This document shows, piece by piece, positions 29,363 to 37,589 of a stretch of DNA of 64,000 bases (position 1 is the first letter of the stretch; every line of letters begins with the position of its first letter). The stretch is taken from NCBI GenBank assembly GCA_015689775.1, contig WVSR01000001.1, positions 621,501 through 685,500 on the forward strand. The letters run 5' to 3'. This DNA comes from Rhodobacterales bacterium LSUCC0387 (GTDB lineage Bacteria > Pseudomonadota > Alphaproteobacteria > Rhodobacterales > Rhodobacteraceae). Under the pieces are notes generated by a model. The model saw only the letters and a program-made list of their open reading frames with translations, was not told the origin of the DNA and searched no databases. A program made the translations under genes and the position numbers.

Positions 29363-30568
29363 ATGAGCCTTGCCAACGGTCGTCACTATCTTGCCATTCC
29401 TGGCCCTTCGGTCATGCCTGATCGCGTATTGCAGGCCATGCATCGTCCCGCGCCGAATATTTACACGGGCGAGTTGGTCGAAATGGTGCATGGGCTGATC
29501 CCTGATCTCAAGGCGGTTGGTCGTGCGCAAAAGGCGAATGTGGCGATTTATATTGCCAATGGTCATGGTGTCTGGGAGGCGGCGCTGTGCAACACGCTGT
29601 CGCGCGGCGACAAGATTTTGGTGCTCGGCACGGGGCGCTTCTGTCTTGGATGGGGCGAGTTCGCGGCGGGTTTGGGTATTGACTGCGAGATCATTGATTT
29701 TGGCCCTCAATCCGATATCGACATGACCCGTGTGGCTGAGGCCTTGGCGGCAGATAAGGCCCATGAGATCAAGGCCGTTCTCGCGGTGCAGGTGGATACC
29801 TCTAGCAGTGTGCGCAATGATATTTTGGCCTTGCGGCAGACCTTGGATGCAGCGGGGCACCCCGCGCTGTTATTCTCTGACAACATCGCCTGTCTCGCCT
29901 GTGATGCGTTTGAATTTGACGCATGGGGCGTGGATGTGATGGTCACAGGCAGCCAAAAGGGTTTGATGACCCCGCCCGGGATTGGGTTTGTTTATTTCTC
30001 GGAAAAAGCGGATCAAGCGCGGGGACGGGCTAATTGTGTGACGCCCTATTGGGATTGGCGGCCCCGTGTGAATCCGACCGAATTTTACAAATATTTCAAC
30101 GGCACTGCGCCGACCCATCACCTCTATGGGTTGCGTGTGGCTTTGGACATGATCTTGCATGAAGAAGGGTTGGAGGCCGTTTGGGCGCGCCATGCGACTT
30201 TGGCCCGTGCCGTATGGGCGGCCTTAGATCGTTGGGGTGCGAATGGCCCTGTTGCGGCCAATATTGCTGATCCTGCGAAACGCTCGCATGCTGTGACCAC
30301 CGTGGATATGGGCACGGGGAATGGCGCAAAGATGCGCGATTGGATGACGGCCACGGCGGGCGTGACACTTGGCATCCCGTTGCAGGGGTTGCGCCCTGAC
30401 ACTGCGCGCGCGGTTGATTTTTTCCGTATCGGCCATATGGGGCATGTGAATGCGCATATGGTTTTGGGCCTGTTGGGCAGTTTGCAAGCAGGTATGAAGG
30501 CGATGCAGATCCCGTATGACCCAACAGGGTTAGAGGCCGCGATTGAGGTCATTGGCGAAGCAGGCTGA
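29363..30568 (+). CDS. Class V aminotransferase acting on glyoxylate (serine/alanine-glyoxylate type)
   Basis: A 401-residue PLP enzyme. The PLP lysine is Lys199 in TGSQKGLMTPPG, and GPSVMPDRVLQAMHRPAPNI at the N-terminus is typical of the alanine/serine-glyoxylate aminotransferases. It would transfer the amino group of serine to glyoxylate, giving hydroxypyruvate and glycine, a serine-cycle or photorespiration-type step. The related aspartate-glyoxylate enzyme BhcA belongs to the same family, but its usual bhcB/C/D partners are absent here. A hydroxypyruvate reductase candidate lies at 58150. The amino donor is inferred. Confidence 0.85.
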   Translation: MSLANGRHYLAIPGPSVMPDRVLQAMHRPAPNIYTGELVEMVHGLIPDLKAVGRAQKANVAIYIANGHGVWEAALCNTLSRGDKILVLGTGRFCLGWGEFAAGLGIDCEIIDFGPQSDIDMTRVAEALAADKAHEIKAVLAVQVDTSSSVRNDILALRQTLDAAGHPALLFSDNIACLACDAFEFDAWGVDVMVTGSQKGLMTPPGIGFVYFSEKADQARGRANCVTPYWDWRPRVNPTEFYKYFNGTAPTHHLYGLRVALDMILHEEGLEAVWARHATLARAVWAALDRWGANGPVAANIADPAKRSHAVTTVDMGTGNGAKMRDWMTATAGVTLGIPLQGLRPDTARAVDFFRIGHMGHVNAHMVLGLLGSLQAGMKAMQIPYDPTGLEAAIEVIGEAG

Positions 30569-30569
30569 T

Positions 30570-31673
30570 CTAGCCAAGGGCGGTAAGCGCCTTTGGCAAT
30601 TCTGCCTCAAGATGTGCCAACATCGCGGCATCCCCGCATGAGATGCGGATTGTGCGATTGAGCGGGGCAATCGCGGGCATGCGGAGAAATACGCCGTGCT
30701 TGGTCAACTCTTTGAGAAGCGCCGCTGCATAGGCGCCATCGCGCCCGCAATCCACCGCGACAAAATTGGTGGCCGAGGGCAGCGGTCTTAAACCATTGTC
30801 TTGCACGATACGGGCAATCTCGGCGCGGGCTTGGGTAATTTTCTGAACCGCCTGGTTGAGATAATCTTGATCCTTTAGGGCCGCCAAAGCGCCCGCTTGT
30901 GCGATAAGCCCCATCCCAAAATGGTTGCGGATTTTGTCAAAGGCACGGACCAGCTCGTGATGGCCGATGGCATAACCCACGCGAAGCCCTGCAAGACCGT
31001 AGGCTTTGGAGAAGGTGCGCATTCGGATCACGCGGGGATGGCTGACATCCATCGCAGGAATGGCCTCTTGGGGCGCGGTATCGGCATAAGCCTCGTCCAA
31101 AATTAGCACCGTCTCAGGGGGCAGCGCGGCGATAAGCCGTTCGATTGCCTCGGCCTTGTGCCATGTGCCCATAGGATTGTCGGGATTTGCAAGATAAAGC
31201 AGCTTTGCGCCGGTCGCCTGCGCCGCCGCAAGCAGTGCTTCAGGGTCTTCGTGATCGTCTTTGTAGGGCACAGCTGTAACCTGCCCGCCGAACCCCGCGA
31301 CATGGTAAAGAAAAGTGGGGTAAGCCCCAAGCGAGGTGACGACAGGATCCCCCTCGGCCACCAACAGCCGCACCAAATATCCAAGTAACCCGTCTATCCC
31401 TTCGCCCACCACGATGTTTTCAGGCGCGACCCTATGGTGCGCTGCAAGGGCATGACGCAAATTATGGAGTTCTGGGTCGCCATACATCCACACATCGCGC
31501 GCTGCGGCCTGCATTGCGGCGATCGCCTTGGGCGAAGGGCCAAAAACACTTTCATTGGCGCCAAGCCTTGCGACAAAGTCAAAGCCTTGCGCGCGTTCTT
31601 GCGCCTCGGGGCCGACAAACGGCACTTTTGCGGGCAGGCTATCAATAAGCTTGGTATAGCGTGGGCTGGTCAT
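30570..31673 (-). CDS. Class I/II PLP-dependent aminotransferase (histidinol-phosphate aminotransferase-like)
   Basis: A 367-residue fold-type I aminotransferase. Visible elements are ARLGANESVFGPSP, YGDPE, LANPDNPMGTW, LDEAY (Asp193 and Tyr196) and the PLP lysine Lys223 in TFSKAYGLAGLRVGYA. These fit the HisC-like group, but the gene lies 15 bp behind the ALDH16 gene and away from his genes, so the physiological substrate may not be histidinol phosphate. It converges on the glyoxylate aminotransferase with a 1 bp gap. Confidence 0.82.
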   Translation of the reverse strand: MTSPRYTKLIDSLPAKVPFVGPEAQERAQGFDFVARLGANESVFGPSPKAIAAMQAAARDVWMYGDPELHNLRHALAAHHRVAPENIVVGEGIDGLLGYLVRLLVAEGDPVVTSLGAYPTFLYHVAGFGGQVTAVPYKDDHEDPEALLAAAQATGAKLLYLANPDNPMGTWHKAEAIERLIAALPPETVLILDEAYADTAPQEAIPAMDVSHPRVIRMRTFSKAYGLAGLRVGYAIGHHELVRAFDKIRNHFGMGLIAQAGALAALKDQDYLNQAVQKITQARAEIARIVQDNGLRPLPSATNFVAVDCGRDGAYAAALLKELTKHGVFLRMPAIAPLNRTIRISCGDAAMLAHLEAELPKALTALG

Positions 31674-31688
31674 GAAATGGTTTGGTCC

Positions 31689-34052
31689 TCAGGCCCCGTA
31701 TGGAACCCAAACGGTTTTGACTTCGGTTGCTTCTTCTAAAAATACCGCGCCCTCACAAGCGGGATTGCGCCAATCGGGACTTTTGCCCTTAAAGCCTACC
31801 AGTCCCCAACTGCGCTTGAGGTTGAGAGAGGCCTTCGCGTCAATGAGATACGCTTCAATATTTGCATTGAAATTCCAGATTGCATCAACGGCCATATGCG
31901 CCGCCAAGTCTGCGGCCATCTCGGATGGGTCGCCCGTCACAATGTTGATCACGCCTGCGGGCACGTCGGATGTGTCGAGCACTTGATAAAAATCGGTCAT
32001 CGCGAGACCACCTTCCAAGCTGGGCAACAGAACCACGCGGTTCCCCATCGCGACCGCAGGCGCCAGAAGCGAAATTGCGCCTAAGAGCGGGGCGTTTTGC
32101 GGGGCTATAATGCCGATCACACCGACCGCCTCGCGTAGCGCCATCGCCAAGCCGCGCAAGGGTACGGCCCGCGCTTCGCCTGCGAATTTGTCGGCCCATG
32201 CTGCATAGCTGAATAGGCGGCTTAGGCTTGTTTCAACCTCCGCTTTGGCGGCGGCTTTGGATTGTCCTGTTAGATCACAGAGACGTTCCGCAAATTCCTG
32301 TCCGCGCGCCGCCAAATTCTCGGCAAGATAATACAGGATTTGCGCGCGACTATGGGCTGGCATCGTCCCCCATCCTGACGCGGCTTCCGCAGCCTCAACG
32401 GCGTTGCGAATATCCTTGCGGTTGCCGCGGCCCAATTGGCCAAGCATGTCGCCCGACTTTGACCAAATCGGAATGACATGGCCGCCATCAGGGCGCGCTT
32501 GTTTGCCGCCAATGTAGAGTTTGGCGGTGCGGTCTATCGCGGGTGTATTGGCCTGCTTGGGCGCTGCAGGGGCAGGGTGTAGCACCGGTTTTTCAATTTT
32601 GGTCAGCGGAAGCGGTGCCTTCATATAGGCGCGCAGCCCCTCAACCCCACCTTCACGACCGAACCCTGACTGACGCACCCCGCCAAAGGGCGCGGCAGCG
32701 TCAAACATATTGGTGCCATTTACCCAGACAACACCCGCTGCCAATTTCGGGGCAATATCAAGCGCAAGGCTGATATTCTCGCTCCAGATTGACGCGGCAA
32801 GGCCATAGCGCGTGTTGTTGGCAAGGCTCACGGCCTCCTCAGGGGTACGAAATCGCGCGGCTACAAGAACGGGGCCAAAAATCTCTTCCTGCATCAAAGG
32901 GTGAGCGGTGCCGAGATCTGTGATCAGCATCGGTGGCAAAAAGCAGCCTGTCTCAGGCAAGGCACATTCAGGGCTGAATGCATCAACACCCGCCACCATG
33001 TCGCGCACTCGGGCGGCTTGGCTGTCATCGACCATCGCGCCGATATCAATGGATTTATCCAGTGGATCACCCACGCGCAGTTTTGCCATCCGCGCGCGAA
33101 TTTTGGCATAGACCTCATCGGCCACGCTGTCTTGCACCAACAGGCGTGACCCTGCGCAGCATACCTGCCCTTGGTTGAACCAAATCGCATCAACCAAGCC
33201 TTCAACAGCGCTGTCGAGATCGGCATCATCAAAGATGATGAAAGGCGATTTGCCACCCAATTCGAGACCGAGTTTCGTGCCTGATCCTGCGCGGGCTTGA
33301 TAAATTTTGCGCCCAACTTCGGTTGAGCCTGTGAAGGCCAATTTGTCGATGCCTGTATGCGCGGCCAAATAGGCGCCCGCTGTGCCATCCCCTGTTATGA
33401 TGTTCACAACACCTTTGGGAAGGCCAATATCCTGACAGATTTCTGCGAATAGGAGGGCGGTCAACGAGGTGAATTCCGCAGGCTTCAACACCACCGTGTT
33501 GCCCGCCGCCAAGGCAGGGGCAATTTTCCATGCGAGCATCAAAAGCGGAAAGTTCCAAGGAATGATTTGCCCACAAACGCCAAGCGGATGATGGCCTTCG
33601 GCCACAGTTCCGCGCAATTGGGCGAGGCCCGCATGATAGTAGAAATGCCGCTGTGCTAATGGGATGTCAACATCGCGCGCCTCGCGGATTGGCTTGCCAT
33701 TATCGAGGGTTTCTAGAACTGCAAAGAGGCGACTGTGTTTTTGCAAAGCCCGCGCCAAAGCATAAAGGTAGCGCGCACGCGCATGATCTCTAAGGCGTGA
33801 CCATTGCGCAAAGGCCTTTCGTGCCGCGCCGATAGCCGTGTCTATCTCGGTTTCAGTTGCTTGCGCGATATGCGCCAGACCCTCGCTACGGGCAGGGTTG
33901 CGCGTTTCGAAATGATCTTGGCCTTTGGTGAAGCTGCCATTGATGAAATGCCCAAACTGGCCATGATGCGCCGCAATCCATGCGCGCGCTTCAATATCTG
34001 CTTCGGGCGCGATGCCATAGTCCATGGTTTCGAAAATTTCGGTGATGTTCAT
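31689..34052 (-). CDS. Aldehyde dehydrogenase of the ALDH16 type (catalytic plus pseudo-ALDH domain)
   Basis: A 787-residue protein with two ALDH-like parts. Residues 20-480 form the active domain: Asn167 in PWNFPL, Glu264 in LELGGKSP and Cys298 in GQVCCAGSR are the catalytic set. Residues of about 505-787 form a second, shortened ALDH fold without a catalytic cysteine, the hallmark of ALDH16. Bacterial ALDH16 proteins are active NAD-dependent dehydrogenases. The gene starts 8 bp after deoC, whose aldolase releases acetaldehyde, so oxidation of acetaldehyde to acetate is a natural role. The aldehyde specificity is inferred from context. Confidence 0.88.
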   Translation of the reverse strand: MNITEIFETMDYGIAPEADIEARAWIAAHHGQFGHFINGSFTKGQDHFETRNPARSEGLAHIAQATETEIDTAIGAARKAFAQWSRLRDHARARYLYALARALQKHSRLFAVLETLDNGKPIREARDVDIPLAQRHFYYHAGLAQLRGTVAEGHHPLGVCGQIIPWNFPLLMLAWKIAPALAAGNTVVLKPAEFTSLTALLFAEICQDIGLPKGVVNIITGDGTAGAYLAAHTGIDKLAFTGSTEVGRKIYQARAGSGTKLGLELGGKSPFIIFDDADLDSAVEGLVDAIWFNQGQVCCAGSRLLVQDSVADEVYAKIRARMAKLRVGDPLDKSIDIGAMVDDSQAARVRDMVAGVDAFSPECALPETGCFLPPMLITDLGTAHPLMQEEIFGPVLVAARFRTPEEAVSLANNTRYGLAASIWSENISLALDIAPKLAAGVVWVNGTNMFDAAAPFGGVRQSGFGREGGVEGLRAYMKAPLPLTKIEKPVLHPAPAAPKQANTPAIDRTAKLYIGGKQARPDGGHVIPIWSKSGDMLGQLGRGNRKDIRNAVEAAEAASGWGTMPAHSRAQILYYLAENLAARGQEFAERLCDLTGQSKAAAKAEVETSLSRLFSYAAWADKFAGEARAVPLRGLAMALREAVGVIGIIAPQNAPLLGAISLLAPAVAMGNRVVLLPSLEGGLAMTDFYQVLDTSDVPAGVINIVTGDPSEMAADLAAHMAVDAIWNFNANIEAYLIDAKASLNLKRSWGLVGFKGKSPDWRNPACEGAVFLEEATEVKTVWVPYGA

Positions 34053-34060
34053 GATCTGCC

Positions 34061-35074
34061 TCAGGCCATCGGGTGATTGTAACGGGCGGAATAAGCACCC
34101 GTGGCTTGGTGTTCGAGTTGACGTTCAATGTCGCCTAGGAGAGATGATGCGCCAAAGCGGAAAAGCTGCGCAGACATCCAAGCTTGCCCCAATTCTTCTT
34201 TCATCAGCGCCAGATAGGTCAGCGCGTCCTTCGCTTTGGAAATGCCACCTGCGGGTTTGTAGCCGACCTTAAACCCTGTGCGCGCTTCATAAGCGCGGAT
34301 TGCGCGGATCATGGTCAGGCTGACGGGTAGGGTGGCATTGACCGCTTCCTTACCTGTTGAGGTCTTGATGAAATCTGCGCCCGCCATCATGCAAACGAGG
34401 CTTGCGCGCGCGACATTGCGCAATGTTCCAAGCTCGCCCGTGGCCAAGATCCCTTTGACATGGGCCGCGCCGCAAGCTGTGCGAAACTCTCGCATCTCGT
34501 CATAGAGCGCCTGCCAATTCCCCTCGAGGACATGGCGGCGTGAAATTACAATATCGATTTCTTGAGCGCCCGCGGCTACGCTTTCCTTGATCTCTGCCAC
34601 CCGCAGGTGAAAGGGTGAGAGCCCTGCAGGAAAGCCAGTGGATACCGCTGCCACAGGGATGCCGCTGCCCTCAAGCGCCTTAAGCGCGGGCTCGACCATG
34701 TCGTGATAGACGCAGACCGCCCCCACTGTGATCTGCGGCAATCCCAGACGCTCTAGAATATCTGCGCGCACGGGCTGCTTGGCCTTGTCACAAAGCCGCG
34801 CCACCCTCGCCTTGGTGTCATCGCCCGACAATGTGGTCAGGTCGATCATCGTTACGGCGCGGCAAAGCCATGCTGTTTGATATGCCTTTTTTACGCTGCG
34901 CCTTGTGCCAATTGTGGCTGCGCGCCGTTCAATTGCGGATCGATTTGCGGTGGCATGCGCAACCCAATCAAGGTCAAGCGCCATTCCCTCGTTGCGGGGG
35001 AGGTGCAATTGCGGCAGCTGCGCATGGCCCGTCTGGTGGCCCGTTGCGGCAAAAGTTTTGGTGGTTTGGGTCAT
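34061..35074 (-). CDS. deoC: Deoxyribose-phosphate aldolase DeoC
   Basis: A 337-residue class I aldolase that splits 2-deoxyribose 5-phosphate into glyceraldehyde 3-phosphate and acetaldehyde in nucleoside salvage. The Schiff-base lysine is Lys237 in DFIKTSTGK. A second catalytic lysine is present in VGYKPAGGI. The length exceeds the E. coli enzyme (about 260) and matches the longer group of eukaryotes and many alphaproteobacteria. Only a weak site precedes the ATG. It heads the deoC-ALDH16-aminotransferase operon and is divergent from rpe. Confidence 0.93.
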   Translation of the reverse strand: MTQTTKTFAATGHQTGHAQLPQLHLPRNEGMALDLDWVAHATANRSAIERRAATIGTRRSVKKAYQTAWLCRAVTMIDLTTLSGDDTKARVARLCDKAKQPVRADILERLGLPQITVGAVCVYHDMVEPALKALEGSGIPVAAVSTGFPAGLSPFHLRVAEIKESVAAGAQEIDIVISRRHVLEGNWQALYDEMREFRTACGAAHVKGILATGELGTLRNVARASLVCMMAGADFIKTSTGKEAVNATLPVSLTMIRAIRAYEARTGFKVGYKPAGGISKAKDALTYLALMKEELGQAWMSAQLFRFGASSLLGDIERQLEHQATGAYSARYNHPMA

Positions 35075-35207
35075 GTTTTGGCGTCACTCATACATTCGGC
35101 TCTTACGCTTACACGCGCTGCGATGCTTGGCAAGGTGGTGACAGGGGTAGAATTGGGCGTTAAGGGAAAGACAACGCTTTAGCCCAAACTTTGGAAAGCC
35201 CTGCCCG

Positions 35208-35894
35208 ATGTCCTTTGATCGCTCAATAAAAATCGCCCCGTCTATTCTATCTGCAGATTTTGCCAATTTTGGCGCAGAGATCCGCGCCATTGAGGCGCAA
35301 GGGGCGGATTGGGTGCATATTGATGTCATGGATGGGCATTTTGTGCCGAACCTCACCTTTGGCCCGCCCGCGGTGAAGGCTTTTCGGCCGCATGTGAAAA
35401 CGATAATGGATGTGCATCTGATGATCACGCCTGTTGACCCCTATATTGATGCCTATGCGGATGCAGGGGCAGATATTTTGACCGCGCATATTGAGGCAGG
35501 GCCGCATATTCACCGCACGCTGCAGGCCATTCGTGGTGCAGGTATGAAATCAGGGGTGGCGTTGAATCCCGGAACTCCTGCCGACAGTGTCGCGCATCTT
35601 TTGGATTTGTGCGATTTGGTTTGCGTTATGACGGTTAACCCGGGCTTTGGCGGGCAGAAATTTATTGATCTGACGGACAAAATATCGCGTCTGCGCGCGA
35701 TGATCGGAGATCGTCCGATCCATGTTGAGATCGATGGGGGTGTTGATCCTATAACTGCACCATTGGTGGCTGCCGCGGGCGCGGATGTGTTGGTGGCAGG
35801 CTCAGCCGTTTTCAAGGGCGGCTCGGTTAATCGCCCTGAGGTTTACGGCGACAATATCGCGGCTATCCGAAAAGCGGCCGCATCAGCGCGATAA
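35208..35894 (+). CDS. rpe: Ribulose-phosphate 3-epimerase
   Basis: A 228-residue TIM-barrel enzyme interconverting ribulose 5-phosphate and xylulose 5-phosphate. [14 protein letters not shown] is the N-terminal signature. [18 protein letters not shown] carries metal ligands, [13 protein letters not shown] is the conserved loop, and VEIDGGVDP holds the final catalytic aspartate. It is divergent from deoC, and both feed the pentose phosphate pathway, which makes a shared control region plausible. Confidence 0.97.
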   Translation: MSFDRSIKIAPSILSADFANFGAEIRAIEAQGADWVHIDVMDGHFVPNLTFGPPAVKAFRPHVKTIMDVHLMITPVDPYIDAYADAGADILTAHIEAGPHIHRTLQAIRGAGMKSGVALNPGTPADSVAHLLDLCDLVCVMTVNPGFGGQKFIDLTDKISRLRAMIGDRPIHVEIDGGVDPITAPLVAAAGADVLVAGSAVFKGGSVNRPEVYGDNIAAIRKAAASAR

Positions 35895-35916
35895 AAAAGA
35901 TGCGCAAAACTGCGCG
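35893..35916 (-). terminator. Intrinsic terminator for ccr
   Basis: On the minus strand GCGCA-GTTT-TGCGC (35902-35915) is followed by ATCTTTTTT. The T run overlaps the end of rpe. The stem is short (5 bp), so this may be a modest terminator. Confidence 0.5.
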
Positions 35917-35945
35917 CCTTTGGATTGGGCTGTCTAAAAGAGTGA

Positions 35946-37241
35946 CTATGCTTTATTGGGGCCCGCCTCAAGCACATCTTCCAAGGTGCGCAAGCCTGTG
36001 CGGGGCGCTTGAACCAACACGGACATATTGCCGGGCTTGTGTTGGTTGTTCAGCATTTTGCTATGCGCATCGGGCAACTCGGCCCATGGCATGACCTCGG
36101 ACATACACGGATCAAGACGGCGCTCGCACATTAGGCGATTGGCGGCTGCTGCTTGCTTGAGATGGGCAAAGTGGCTGCCCTGTAGGCGCTTTTGATGCAT
36201 CCACATATAGCGCACGTCAAAGGTGCAGTTGAACCCTGTCGTGCCCGCGCAGATAACAACCATGCCACCCTTTTTACACACGAGAGTTGAGACTGCGAAG
36301 GTCGATTCACCTGGGTGCTCAAACACCATATCGACATTCACGCTTATGCCAGTGATGTCCCAAATTGCTTTGCCAAAGCGGCGGGCCTCTTTCAGCCACG
36401 TGTTGTATTCTGGGCTGTTCACCTTGGGCATTTGACCCCAGCAGTCAAATTCCTTGCGATTGATCACACCTTTTGCGCCGAGGCTGAGGACGTAGTCGCG
36501 CTTGCTTTCATCTGAGATGACGGCAATCGCATTCGCGCCAGCGGTGTTGATCAGCTGAATGGCATAGACGCCAAGCCCACCTGATGCCCCCCAGACCAGA
36601 ACATTCTGGCCAGGTTTCAACTCGTGAGGGTGATGGCCAAACAGCATACGATAGGCCGTAGCAAGGGTGAGAGTGTAGCACGCGGATTCTTCCCAAGTCA
36701 GGTGCTTGGGGCGTGGCATTAATTGCTGAGCCTGTACGCGGGTAAATTGGGCGAATGACCCATCGGGGGTTTCATAGCCCCAAATGCGCTGTGTCGGCGA
36801 GAACATTGGATCGCCGCCATTACATTCTTCATCATCCCCGTCATCTTGGTTGCAGTGGATGACGACCTCGTCCCCAACTTTCCAAGATTTCACTTTGTCG
36901 CCAACGGCCCAAACAATGCCCGCGGCATCAGAGCCTGCGATGTGATAGGGGGCGCCATGCCCATCGAATGGGCTGATCGGTTGACCCAAGCCCGCCCAAA
37001 CGCCGTTATAGTTTACACCTGCAGCCATAACTAAAACCAAAACTTCCTGGCTGTCGACGCTGGGTGTTTCTACTACCTCAAGTTGGAACGCTTTGTCGGG
37101 CGTGCCGTGGCGCTCTTTCCGGATGGCCCATGCGTGCATTTTTGGCGGCACATATCCCATCGGAGGCATGTCGCCCATATCATAGAGGTCTTTTTCGGGC
37201 GCCTCGTAGTAGAGGGGCGTCTGATTGCTGTCCAAAGCCAT
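35946..37241 (-). CDS. ccr: Crotonyl-CoA carboxylase/reductase Ccr
   Basis: The key enzyme of the ethylmalonyl-CoA pathway. It reductively carboxylates crotonyl-CoA with CO2 and NADPH to (2S)-ethylmalonyl-CoA. The 431-residue zinc-free medium-chain dehydrogenase fold has MHAWAIRKERHGTPDKAFQ near the start, GSDAAGIVWAVGDKV, and the NADPH motif WGASGGLGVYAIQL. The insertion with HCNQDDGDDEECNGGDPMFS (shown in full at 20 residues) is typical of Ccr and absent in ordinary quinone reductases. GGAGG precedes the ATG. It is divergent from ecm, the pathway's mutase. Confidence 0.96.
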   Translation of the reverse strand: MALDSNQTPLYYEAPEKDLYDMGDMPPMGYVPPKMHAWAIRKERHGTPDKAFQLEVVETPSVDSQEVLVLVMAAGVNYNGVWAGLGQPISPFDGHGAPYHIAGSDAAGIVWAVGDKVKSWKVGDEVVIHCNQDDGDDEECNGGDPMFSPTQRIWGYETPDGSFAQFTRVQAQQLMPRPKHLTWEESACYTLTLATAYRMLFGHHPHELKPGQNVLVWGASGGLGVYAIQLINTAGANAIAVISDESKRDYVLSLGAKGVINRKEFDCWGQMPKVNSPEYNTWLKEARRFGKAIWDITGISVNVDMVFEHPGESTFAVSTLVCKKGGMVVICAGTTGFNCTFDVRYMWMHQKRLQGSHFAHLKQAAAANRLMCERRLDPCMSEVMPWAELPDAHSKMLNNQHKPGNMSVLVQAPRTGLRTLEDVLEAGPNKA

Positions 37242-37316
37242 TGGGGCCTCCGTAAATTGCGCCCCAAGGGGCGGATGGTGCTGCGATGCGGAATCGCTGA
37301 TGTGCTATTGCAGCAT

Positions 37317-37345
37317 GGAATAGCAAGGCTCACGCAACAATTCAA
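37317..37345 (-). promoter_or_regulatory. Candidate ccr promoter
   Basis: Read on the minus strand, TTGAAT (37345-37340) and TATTCC (37322-37317) are separated by 17 bp and would start transcription about 70 bp before the ccr ATG. Confidence 0.45.
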
Positions 37346-37513
37346 ATAAAAATCAAAATTTTGAGAAACAAAATGTCTCGATGGGTAACGCTTACCATTT
37401 TTTCTTTGGACGCATCTCGCTGAGATAAAGCCAAGAATAGTAATATATTATTGATTTTTATAGAAATAATTTTGGAATGATGAGTGCTGGCCATCATTCT
37501 GCGCTGCAGCGAA

Positions 37514-37543
37514 TTGACAGAGACATAAAGTTTTCCATATACC
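37514..37543 (+). promoter_or_regulatory. Candidate ecm promoter
   Basis: A full-consensus TTGACA at 37514-37519 is followed 17-18 bp later by ATATAC/TATACC (37537-37543), about 47 bp upstream of the ecm start codon. This is the best sigma-70-type match noticed in the window. Confidence 0.6.
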
Positions 37544-37589
37544 TCTTTTTGAGTAAGTATATTGCTAACAACGAATCTGGAGGGCGCTG

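Larger units (their letters stand above)
37242..37589. promoter_or_regulatory. Divergent control region between ccr and ecm
   Basis: This 348 bp AT-rich gap holds promoters for both genes and no gene. Two perfect inverted repeats lie between the promoters: GGTAA-CGC-TTACC (37384-37396) and ATCTC-GCT-GAGAT (37414-37426), the second inside a looser TTCTTTGG/CCAAGAA repeat. They are candidate operator sites for a regulator of the ethylmalonyl-CoA pathway. No known consensus was recognised. Confidence 0.5.

Noticed and set aside
29363-30568. Calling this aminotransferase BhcA of the beta-hydroxyaspartate cycle
   Set aside because: The family motifs are shared, but the usual bhcB, bhcC and bhcD neighbours are missing, so a serine/alanine-glyoxylate role is safer.
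30570-31673. Naming this gene hisC
   Set aside because: The fold and motifs match, but the operon context is not histidine synthesis, so the substrate is left open.
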